Shown here: positions 13,401 through 25,400 of the stretch, piece by piece | How positions within the stretch are numbered: position 1 is the stretch's first letter | How the letters are laid out: every line of letters starts with the position of its first letter | Source: Todiramphus chloris collaris | Taxonomy: Eukaryota > Chordata > Aves > Coraciiformes > Alcedinidae | DNA: 64,000 nucleotides | NCBI GenBank assembly: GCA_025345505.1 | Contig: JANVCC010000185.1 | Location: forward strand, 1,308,701 to 1,372,700 | Direction: 5' to 3' | The notes under the pieces: generated by a model | Database searches by the model: none | The model's input: the letters and a program-made list of their open reading frames with translations, nothing else | Told to the model about the DNA's origin: nothing | Made by a program: the position numbers and the translations under genes

Positions 13401-16400
13401 GGCCGTGCCTCCAGCCGGGCATCCCGCCGCTGCTCCGAGCCAGGCGCGCACCTGCACCCACCCCGCGAGCCGCGGACGGGCAAATCTTTCATTTTTCTTT
13501 CATTACCCCAGCGTGTACTGTCACTTAATTTTTATGTATGCAATCCTTCCTGACAAATATGATCTGCTGCCTGGTAATTCATCTGACGTTCATTCTGTTC
13601 CTTGCTCTAATTACGGCTCCATCCCCGACGCGGCGGCGTGCCGCAGCCCGGCGCTACACCTGTCAGACGGGTCGGGGTACTGCCTAATGCCCTTTTATGC
13701 CAGGCTGATGCTAGCAAATACAACGAAAGAAAAAAAATTAGATGAATATATTTGCATAAGCCACGCGTTCAATTCATGGGTCAGCAGCCAGAGAAATGAT
13801 GGCTCAGGGCGGTTGCCGGGGCAACGTGGCTACGGGAAGGGCCTGGCATCGCAGTCTGGGTCCGCACGGGTACCACGCTCTGGTTTGCAGGGTGTTTATC
13901 ACTCCCAGCTACTTAAACAAATGTCTTAATTAAACCAAAACCAAGATCAGTAGATTTCCTACTGCTACAAAACCTGTATGCCTGGCAAATTACCAAAAAA
14001 ACCCCCAACCTTCAAGTCTGCATATTCTTTGGTTGTTAAAATGTTCTTTACTGGGATACGAGAACCACTGGGAACGGCGGTGTGTCCGTCCCTCCCACGA
14101 CACTCCACGCTGTCTCCACTATCACTCGCTGCTGCTCCCTTAGTGGCTTTGCACTTTATTCTCCTGCTTCTGGGATGCTGCTGATTTGAGGAAGAACAAA
14201 GTTCATGCAGGAGAGGCTTAACTCTTCCTACACGAGCTTTCTCAATTAAGAGAGAGCAACCCTTGGAAAGGTCACAAGCTTGGCTTACATCTGCAGCCAG
14301 TTTCCAAGCCCCAATTTATTCTTATTAATATAAAAAGTGCAGCAGTCAAACTGGATAAAATCATATAATTAGATGTGATCATATTTTAGCCTGTTCAGAT
14401 GATAGGATTGTAACTTTCTCTGAAGAGGATTTACTTTAATCTATTAAGTACCTTGTGTATATCTCCTAGGATAGCTTCTGATGCAAAGGGAAATCCCCTA
14501 ATATTTTATTCTACAGTAAACTGTAGAACTGGAGGGGTTTTCTGGTTGTTTGTTTCTGTTTTGCTGTTTGGGTTTTTTTTTAAGCAGACACAAACCAAGG
14601 CGTTTATCTTCCTTCCTTGTGCAAGGAGAAGCCCTGGTGTTGTTGTCAGTATTATCAAGTTTGTACACATGTGAGAAACAACTGAGCAAGACTCACATTC
14701 AGTGGAGGAAATCGCACAGACAGATAGTGACACAAGCATCCAAACTGTTCCAAAAGCCAGGTGTGAAAGCTAAATGTAAAAGAGCTTAAACACTGCACTA
14801 GAAATCAAAGTTCCTTCACTGCTCTGACACAGAAGTACCTTTGTGACAAAAACGGAAAATCAGCCACCCCTCCAGAGGTTACAGACACAATCAGGAAACA
14901 CTTTAAGGACTGCAGTGTAAAGAATGAACTGTATATCCTGCATTGCAATTAATGCTGATGGTAAAAACCAGGGGTAGAGGAACCCAGATGCTCTAAACCA
15001 GCCAGCATAATTTCGATTCCCAGAATAATGTGGAGGTATAATCATGTTACTTGTAAACCACAGGAAGAAGAACAAGAACAAATCATCATCGTGACTCGTC
15101 CACAGCACATCATGACCAAAAGATACAATTTTTTTCCATGATAAAGTAAGAGGCTTCAGAGAGAGGGAAGAAGCAGCAACAGATGTATTACAACTTTAAT
15201 GCTTTTATCAAAGGCTTGTGTAAATTTACTTACAAGCAAACTCATATCTGTCAAAACGTAACTACTTAAGGGCTGCAAAATTGGTTGGGAAAAAGCAGTT
15301 GACTGTCAAAGTCCAGGTTACTCCAAGGGTAGTCCTGCAAGAGAGCCAACAGCTCTAGTCCTGTTCAACACAGGTATTCCCACAGGGACCGTGGTGATGC
15401 TACTGCTGTTGTGGACAAGAAGCTGGGATGAACCAAAGCACAGCAGAATACAGAATAAAAATTCAGAGTGATTGCAAGTAGGAGAGCCTGGAAACAGGAC
15501 ACAATTCCATACAAACAAAAGCAAAGCACTACACATTGACTAGGACAATTTGCTTCACTCAAAACCTTGAGATATGTGAAAGACATTAAGAAAACTTGGA
15601 TCTTTAAACCCCAAGCTGAGTTTCAAGCGAAGTCCCTTTCTGGAAGAGAGGAACTGCGAGGGCTTTGAGCACTCTTTCCCTCTCCCCAGCCAACAGGCAC
15701 AACCCTGTTCGGGGTAAGGTGGTTCATCAGCATTAAAAATGGTGATGTGCCATCTGACCCCAGCACCGTGGTGTGCAGGCAGCACACTCCAAGGAGTGGA
15801 AAAGCTGTGTTTGCTACATCTGCTATAAACCACACGCTCACCAGGCCAGACCTTGCAGAGAAAAATATGAAGTGGGGCTTTAAACCAAAAAATACCTATT
15901 AATTTCATACAAAAGTATTTAAAACACGTATCACAGCAAACAGAGAACGCACGCACTGCTTCAAGCCTCTGTCACAGGGAGGGGACAGACACTGCTTCTT
16001 TTGAACATCACAACTGACAACCGCACGCCAGTGCTTGCTTAATGTCTGCAAGGACCATCTTACCTAAGGAATGTGCTGCAGTGGTTTTAGAACTAAAAAA
16101 TCGTCCTAATCCAAGATCTCCCAGCTTCACCACCCCTGTGGCTGTTATAAACACGTTGGCTGGTTTTATGTCTGCAAGAAAAAAAAGGTAAAAGGTCAAA
16201 GCCACAAAAGGTTATTCGGTTCTACGGCTGCTATAGAAGCATAGCCTGGAGCACTCTCTCTACAGAAAAGGCTCCAGCAGAACCATGTTTCTTTAGAGCT
16301 TTGATAGGCTGAATCTTCCAAGACTTCAAGCTCTGCACATACACAGAAATCAAGAGCGTATTTCCCAGCACACAAGAAATAACCAATGAGGGAAAATGCA

Positions 16401-19400
16401 GGAAACAACAGAATAGAGGCAACCTCTTTAACTGAGGGAAATCAAAGAACTAAGTCTGGAATGCAATTTGGAAATGATCGTTTTCCACAGGAAACCGCAC
16501 TGCCCACCTCTGTACCCTCGCACCGAAGGCTAATTATTGTCCCACACATACAGAAATTCTGGACTCTGTACAGCCCACTTTGCTCAGAGAGTGTAAAAAT
16601 TACTAGAAGCCCAGTTCCCCAAGCGGTCACGTCAGGACCGAGTGAGCAAGGCTCTTTCCTCACATTAAAGCAAAATAAATGTGCAAGGCTCCAAACTTCA
16701 GCCACCAATTACAGACCTAATTCGGGTGCAACGGATAAACTGCATCAGGGGATGTATAAAGGAGCAAAAGTGATCACACTGCTGAAAAACAGTGAAGAAT
16801 TCACTACTTCAAAGGAGAAAGGAATTAGCACGCAGCAGAGATTGGTACTGGTGCCTTCTGGGATATTTGCATTTCCTGGGTCAAGCCCTTCACAAAGCAC
16901 TTCATTGGTGCTGAAAGAAGCGATGTAGTTTCTGGACAGAGCTCAAAGTTATGAAATGTTCTAAGACAAGACTTTCAAAAGTAATTAATGAAACTAGAGA
17001 ACAGGTTATGAGGATGTGGGACATATTTGTATTAATATTTCAGAAAAGCTTGCAAGACAGAAAATTCCTCTAAACTCTCTAAGGTCACAGCCAACATAAT
17101 GAAGACTATTTCTCAGAGTTCACCGTATCCAGTAGTCTCAGCATTTTACTTCTGACACTTCTCTAATGGCAAGTTTGACACTTCTAGTTGATATCAGTGT
17201 CTGGAATACAAAGCAGCTCATCTTCCTAATACCACCCTCACTTCGGACTGAATCCTTTCACAATGAGGCAGAGAGACAGAAGGAGAAATCCATCTTGCAA
17301 GCTCCAGCCTCTCTAAACATGCATTGGCTGAACATCAGCATAATTGTTTTTGAATGTAGGCGCTTACTAATTGGAACATTATATTATTATTCAGTGAAAA
17401 GAGACTGAATTAATGTTACCTCTGTGCATCACCCTGCGGGAGTGCATGTGTTCAACTGCACTGCATAACTGCACAAAATATTTCCACACCGTCCTTTCCG
17501 GGATTAACCGTTTCTGCTTTTTAAAATACTGTGGGAGGAAATAAATAAAAGATCAGTGAAAAAGCAACATATTTGACTCGTTCCTGCACTTGTGTTAGTC
17601 AGCTGCTGGTTGCTCACGTCTTCCAGATCTGCAGCAGCATGACTTTTCTTCTGATTAGCTTTTAACTCCTTCTCTCTCTCCGGAAACTTCAACGCAGTTC
17701 ACTAATTAACAACTATTATGAAAAATATGCTTAAATAGATTTGACATTTTTGAATGGACACCAATTATAATTAGCATTAATCTCCTTAATTACCTTGCAA
17801 AACATATTTAATGCCTCAAAACAACAAATGTCTCAAATATTTTGCCTAAAGTAACAAAAGATCATTAAAAAAATAACATAGTAAACATTCATTATTGCGC
17901 AGACTATTAACAACATCAGGTAATCTGCTCCCCCCTTCTAAAAGGCAGCCAGAGCATCAATAAAGTATCCGTGTTTCTTCTGTGATCAGGTAGAATAATA
18001 TATTCTATTTCGTGCATAATAGGAATACTAAATTAGCTGAGTATCTCTAGCGAGACGGAAAGGCGCCACTGATCAAGAGACACCCCGAGCTGGAAAAGGG
18101 CCCTTTCATGTGCATTTACGCAGCACCAGGCAGAGCCGAGCCCGGATGCGATGGGCTCGGGGTGCCAAGGGCTCCCCAAGGGAACGGCTGTGAGCGCAGC
18201 GCACCGGGTACCGCACCGCGCGGCACGGCGACAGCTCCCTGCGACGCTGGAGTCTCCTTCCCCAGCAGCTTGTTACAGGAATAAAGAACCAGCGGCACAC
18301 TTCAGCGGGGACTAAACAGGATGGATCTTCAGCTACGGTTCCAGTGCAGAAGCAAAGCGTGGCTGCCTCCCGCGCGCACCCCACACCCGCGCTGCCGCGG
18401 AGGGCAGGTCCCTGCCGCCTGCTGTGCCGGGCACCGGGCCGGCTCTTCAGCCGGAGCGTTCACGAGGCACGCCACAGGAGCTTCCCAGGGTTTAATGTTT
18501 ATCCTGGTCCTTTGATATACAAGGTGCCAGGGGATAACGACCACCTCTGGAATGCTGTACACCCTGCGAGCAGACTACAGCTGCGCTGCTTTTGCATCGC
18601 ACCCTTGAGAATTTCCACCAGCAGTATTCAAGAGCAAGAATAAAGGGAGGGAATTGGTTGTTGCCCCTTTCTGCATCTTGTGCTTTTTCCTCTCAGTAGA
18701 GACATCTGATGTCCGTTGTCACGTTTTCTATTTTATGTGAAATGCTGTTACTGGTTCGTGTTTGACTCAAGTAATGGCAAATTTTCTTTTGCAGATCAGC
18801 TGTGAAGGGGCACGACCCTGCAATTCCCCAGGCAGCAAATCTGACAGATTGCAACGGTTTCAAACCAAAACCTGATAGAGAGCACAGAGGAACCGCAGAG
18901 GGTGAGGGACAGAGTGTTATATACACAATGAAATTATTTAATTCTCATTAAAGTATTTAAGAGTGGATATGCAAGACCACAAGTGATAATTTTCTAAATG
19001 TCATGTCCAATAAGACTCGCCTGACATTTACAAGCCGTCCCAGCTCTCCAGCGGGTTATCCTGCAGCATCCCTTACATCAGCTTTACAATACCTCATAAA
19101 TAATGCAGGCACCAGGGGCGTGACAAAGACAGTCCCGGTTTTTATCGCTCTCGCACCTTCAGAGTGTTGTTACTGCTGCTCCTACCGCCTGGAAACTGAA
19201 AACCCTCACAGAGGCTTAACCTCCCGAGGGGCAGGCAGGGTGTGGGGGTGGCACCGGGGGGCAGGCAGGCCAGCCCCACAGCACCACTTAAAGCTCCACA
19301 TTAGAAGATTTTTGTTCTGTCCTGGTTGTGAGTGTTGTGGGTTTTGGTTTTTTTCCTCTATTTAAAAAAAAAAAAAAAAAGGAATTCCAAGATTCGCATC

Positions 19401-22400
19401 ACTGAAAAAGCATCGTTTGTATGACCTTGAAAAATCCTACTGCATCTTCTTCGCGCCGGCAATAACCACGCGGGAAGAGAGACCAGCCTGGGGAATGCTG
19501 GCAGAAAGAACACGGGGTACAGCACCGCTCGGGTTCCCAACCTACAAATTCTGTTCTGGAAAACAGAACTTCTATTTATAAGGACACAAAAATTAATGTT
19601 AAAAAAAATTCAATAACCTACCCTGATAAATGAACATATTTATCAGTACAGAAGGTTTTAAACTAAAAACTGAATAACAAAAAAAAGGGCAAATATTTCA
19701 TACAACTCTATCTCACAACTACGTAGGTAAAACTTTTTATAAGCTAAGATTTAAAAATCAAGCAGAACACCTGCACACCCCAGGATGATCACAGCCCTAA
19801 CTCCTGCTCTCACCGTTCTCACTTTTTTTCCATCTTTATCTGCAATGACAAAAAGCCTGAGAAAATCTGTGAGTTTCCCAGGATGCAGGGAAAAGGGTGA
19901 AATACTCAAGATGCAAGAACATAGTGAAACTAAAAATGCAGAGGATCTCTCCCCAGGCAGAAGGACAAGCTCTGTCTCCCCGCCCAAGACCCCGGGGCTG
20001 CGGCTGCAGGAGCAGCGGGCTCGTCCCTGGCGCTCGGGGCAGACCCGACCATCACTCCTGCCGCGGAGCGAGGCCGTGCCTGGAACTTGGGGGCTCTCCC
20101 CCAAACAGCTCTGCCAAGCGCCTGCTCCCAGCTCGCTCGCCCAGGGGGACTCTGTGTGAGTCGGAGCAGATTTTCATGGATCCTGCAAATGTAGCTGTTG
20201 ACTATGGACTAAAAGGCTAACTTGTTTGACAGCCTTTGGCCTAGTGCCTCATAGCTCTGCTGGCAAAGAAAACAAATCTGTTAATAAGATATTTTAACTG
20301 TGACAACAAGGAGGAGGAGAACTTTCCGAACATTCATTTATGATAATTACAGAATAATGATGGCAAAAATCAGGTAAAACATGGAGAGAAGGTTGAGAGT
20401 GCTAACAAACATGATATAACACATCTGTTCTCACAAGGGATGTATGTCTAAAGATTAACATGTCAAAGAAAATATAAAAGCAGGTGGTAACAGCTTAACT
20501 AAAGCTGGTTTGCAGCAATACAAGTATTCCTAAGAGCAACATAAAAGAAGAACAAGTACTTGAAACATTTTCTCAAACCCAAATCCCCACTGCAAAGAAA
20601 GTCAATACGCTTTCTTGAATGTCTTCGGAGTGGCAGAGGCACGTGAGCAGTGAAGCCAGCACGAACTGCATGTCCCCATCAATCACCCTGTGAGTAACAC
20701 AGACTTCCCCCAGATCACACGGGCCGAGTCCCTTCCGAAGCAGGGACCAGGAGCCAGTGGCATAGCCCGGGCCTGTTTAAAATGCCACCCGAGGCTGCAG
20801 GTTAAGCTCTGGCCGTGCCCTGGGGGTGTGCAGAACTGCATGAGCGCAACAAGAGTGCTTCCAGCACAGATGTCCTTCCCCCCACCACCTCCTGTCTCTT
20901 CCTAACCCTGGAAGGTCACAGCACCTCTGGAAATGCCACGTCCTTACCTTGATCATCTGAGAGAGATCACCAGCATCGGCCAGCTCCAGGACGATGTTAA
21001 GTTCATTGTCTTCAATAAAAGAATCCAAGTACTTAATTATATTGGGGTGGTTCAGTTGCTGCAGAGAGAGGGAATGCAAGAAGAAAGCTGGTAACACTAA
21101 AAACAACAACTCCAGGATGCAATACCTGTGCTGCTTCTGTGCTCGCTGTGCAGAGCAGGTCACAATTAGATGCAGCTACAAACTGTGCTCTGAGTTGTCA
21201 TTTATTGCAAGCACAGCATAACAAAAGTGTCCCAAGTAAAGAACAATACAGCCCAGAATAGTGGGAAACAACCTTTTCTACTGTAAACTCACAAAATATT
21301 TAAAAGCAATGCCCTGAAAGAAGCTTTGTTAAGCAGTAACTGACATTTTTTCCCCATTAAATGTAATAAAAGCTTCCAACTGTTGATCACAGTACTCCCT
21401 GAGAACTCTGCCCCTCAGAAGAACCGAATTAAATTAAACCTTTGATGGAGGAAAGTAACGCACAGATTGCACATGGCAGTTTATTTTTGTGATTATTTGT
21501 GCTGCTGTCTTTACTAATTACTTTTTTTCTCATTTCAGTACAGCTTCTTAGACTCACAACTGAAAACTTTTTTCCTTCTATGCTTCTTAAATGATTGTGT
21601 CTTCTCAGATTGTTACTCACAGGGCTAAGTTAAGAAACAGACTCAACAAATAAAATACCTGGGTTTGTATTTTGTGTCTGAACTTCTTGAAGTGAGAAAC
21701 TGCAATTGCTTAGAAGATAACATAGAATTGAGATCTCTCCACTCAATCTCTCTTGCTCATTTTGCTTTAGATTGTCTTTCTCTTGTGCTCTTAGAAACGC
21801 GGTAAGTTAGAAACTACTAAAGTGAGCATTTCATCTGCTAAACAGCTGTGACTCAGCCTGTCTACTCCAGGGGTTACAAAGGCAAAAGAAACACGGTTAT
21901 GATCCATCTCGCTAATCACCGCTCTCTGCGTGCGCATTAGGGGACAGATTCTGCCTCGCAGTGCCCTGGCACTCGCTCCCATTAGCGGTAACGGGATCCG
22001 TGTGCCGGCATCGGGAGAAGAGCATTCCCACCAGCCCAAGCCTGAAGTAAATAAATAAAGAGCAGAGCCCACCATTTCTGTGGAATGTCTTTTCAAAGTC
22101 CGCTCGCGGGTACGCTGATCAAAGATTGACTTCCAGGGCAGAAAGCACCAAGGTCAGGAGCAGAAGAGCCCCTGACGCCCCGAGCGAGCCAGGGTGCCCC
22201 CCAGCCTGGCAGCCCCGACGCCGGGGCGCTGCTCGCGGGTGCAGGCACACCTTGGCTGCAGAGAGGCTGGCTGTCCTCTTCAGCGTGCTCTGACCGCAGC
22301 GCTCTCCCCCGTTCCCAAAGGCAGCGGGGAGTCCCAGCAACCGAGCCTGTCTCCAAGCCCCAGCACACGTGCTGATGAGACACACAGCGCTGCCGGGGAC

Positions 22401-25400
22401 ACTGGGGATGAAAACCACGGGCCCCGGGGAGAGCTCCTGCACCAGCACCTCTGCTGCCCCGTGCCCCGGCTTTTGCCAGTTACTGTGCATGGCAAAGCCC
22501 AACTTACTCAGACCCCAGCACGGCTGAACCGATACCAACAATTTAGAGATCTTTTTTTCTGAGACTGTGCACACTTTTTACTGATGGTCTGTACTGATTT
22601 AAAGACTTTCATCAGATCTAAAGAGAAACGTTTCTTCTGTCACAATGAAGCTGTATAAAATTAAAAGCAAACAAAGCCGGGACCCACAGCACCATACTAA
22701 CTTCTGGGGAAGCTCTTTGGAGGAGCAGGTCTCCCAGGACTCCCCTTCCAGCAGCAAAAGCTGATACCACCCTCTGCTGAAGCTGAGCAGGAGTTGTCTC
22801 TGGCAGGAGTCCTTAGCAGACTCCCTTCTCTGCTGGAACACGGGGGACTGCCCACCACCTTTTAGAGGAACACACTGCTCTACAACTCACTGACCTGGGA
22901 ACTCTGTTTTCCCAGAACAGCCAGGTAGATCACTCTGGATAAACCAAACTCCCATTCTCCACTCTCCCTTTTGTCGAAATGCACAAAACATGATAAATAC
23001 TTTATCTTGGGTTAATGAAATTTCCTATTTCTTCAGTGCAGCCCAGAAGTAGGATGGCAGTTAATGCCTGATGCGTACGCACAGCAGCGTGCCAGCGTGG
23101 GAGGGTAAGCCACCTCTGAACGAGCGAGCACGGGGGCTGGCGGCCCAAACGGATCACACGGACAGAACCACCACCAATTCTGTCTGCTTCTGAGAGATGC
23201 TGAGTAATTAGAACGCATTTACAAACCACGGACCCTCTGCTCCCACAGCCACATAGAAATGTTTGATAAAAAAAGACAAAATATTCTTTTGACAGGGATG
23301 GACTGCAGCTAGCCTGTGCGATTCCTTCACAACTTCTTCAGTGCTCTGCTTCAAAAATAAGAACAACAGGAAAGAAAAGCTCTGACTGCAAGTTGTTTTT
23401 GTAATAGTCTATAAATGCCTCATCCTAGACACCAGAATTTAAAAGTAGCATGAAGTTTTCTGAGTGGGAGCATCCCCTACTCCATGGCCAGACACCAGGC
23501 ATGTACTTCACATCAGAGTGATGAAAAAATAATTACCTCTGATTCTATTACACTTGCACATTCTGCTCTAAATAATTCCAGTGCAAGTCTAAGTTACGTT
23601 TCCATAACCAGAGACAAAACCGCTTAGATCACCTAGAGCCCAAAAATACCACACATTCTCTTGACTGTTAACGTTGGCATTATTTTTCTCCGTGACTGTC
23701 ACACAACTGGATCATGCTCACACAAGCTGCTACCTTCATGTTTTCCCTGTCTGCCTTCCCTGCAGCCCAGCAGACTCAAGCTTCGTCTACAACTGCATGA
23801 ATATAAATGGACATTTAAATAAAAACACCTAAAATTAATTACTTTGTACTTTTAGAATTAAATTTTCCTAGCTAAACTAAAATTTTGGCCTCCTACAATC
23901 TGCTGCGTTTACTCAAAATAGATATTTAAAGTGCAATGCATGTATATTTTCTACCAACATCTTGAAATAAATCACTGATGTGGAAAAACACCAAAGCAAT
24001 GACTGCTTAGTTTAATCACTGCTAAAAAACCCACTCTCTCTGGTTCCAGAGCCTCTCTCTAATCCAACATTTTTCATCTGTGATATGTATACATATACAC
24101 ACACGACATGCACATGCAAACCTGTTTCCCATTTAGTCAGTTCATTAATTAGTTTATTTTTAAGTGACAAATCAAGCCACGCAAAGGGCAGAATTTACAT
24201 GCCTCTCTGAAAGAGGAGTGCTGGTCCTTTTTAATGGCAGAAAGATTTTAATGGAAACCACAGACTCTACACAGAAAACTCAATAAAATGAAGCTTTAAG
24301 ACAGAACTCTTGCATCATGTAGGCATTCTAGCTTGGAAAAGCAAGCATGGCCTGTTCACATCATCACGTGCTATGGAGACTCTTTGCCATAAAAGGCAAA
24401 TGGCAGTTGCCAAAGTGAGAACACACTTTTTCCCCACAAAACAAAAAAACCCAGGAAAAGTCACTGTCAAAATTCCTACCTTCAAGAGGTCAATTTCTTT
24501 AATGCAATCTTGCCGAGCCTTGGCATCCATCATTTCAAAAATCTTCAAAGACAAAAACACAGAAGATGAAACAACAATTTTGTATTTTAACCAAAAAAAT
24601 GGTCTTTCCTCCCCCAATTTGTGTCTCCTCTGCTGTAATGAGTATACCCACAATCCCCAGATCAAAGAAATATCAATGTTTTCCTTATTTTGAAACTAGT
24701 AAAGTGCTAGAGATAGGGTAAAATTAATTTTAGAACTTGTAGTCAGCATTTGAAGCAGCATAAGAGATAAGGATACTAATTGGTGAACTTGCTGTTGTGA
24801 TTTTCAAAACACAGTATAGTTACTATTAATTTCATATGGTAAATAGAAGACAAAATGTTTACTTCCTTTTAAACAGAGACGTAGCTTCCACTGATTTCTC
24901 TGTAATAATTAACAATAATATTGGGCATTAATATTCATTCTGGAATAATCCAAAAGATTGGAATTGGATTCTAGTGGAATAATCCACTAGAAACAAGAGT
25001 TTAAAGGATCTGTTGAAGGATTAAAGACAAATTTCTTCAAAGAAAATGGTGTTCTGAACACTGTGCCATACTGGAAGCCCAGCCACAAGTCTCTACCGCT
25101 CGCAGGGAAGTGTTTCCGAGACCCACCAGCAAGCACTGGCACTGTCCCTTTCCTGCTCTGGTGCTCTCCATTCCTGTCTCCAGCCTCCCAGCTCCCTGAC
25201 TGTGGCCAGCAGGGCCTTGTTCTTTCACACATTTAATGATAATTCAGTGAGCCCTTTTTTTAAAGTAAAAAGTGAAATTTAAAATAAATATGCAACAGCA
25301 CTACTGCTGCGTGACTCAGAGTGAGAAACACAAACCCTCCGAGATGAAAAGGGGTGAGGACCACGCAGTGCAAACAGGCTGCTCAGAGGGGACAGAGGTG

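Larger units (their letters stand above)
7244..16063 (-). other. NEK6 intron, 8.8 kb
   Basis: Mostly unique sequence. It includes an AT-rich homeodomain-motif block at 9640-9790, purine runs near 12790-12835, a GC-rich patch at 13370-13690 and an octamer-bearing block up to 13800. The 295-codon plus-strand frame at 13042-13929 has no recognisable domain. Confidence 0.8.
17529..20947 (-). other. NEK6 intron, 3.4 kb
   Basis: It begins with an AT-rich block full of TAATT words (17700-17900), followed by a CpG-rich patch (18120-18460), a run of 17 A (19364-19380), and a second GC-rich stretch near 19970-20110. Confidence 0.8.

Noticed and set aside
20948..21058. Assigning the gene to NEK7 instead of NEK6
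   Set aside because: Single residues (SSK, CIKE) are NEK7-like, but [17 protein letters not shown] and FSLCQKIEQ all match NEK6.
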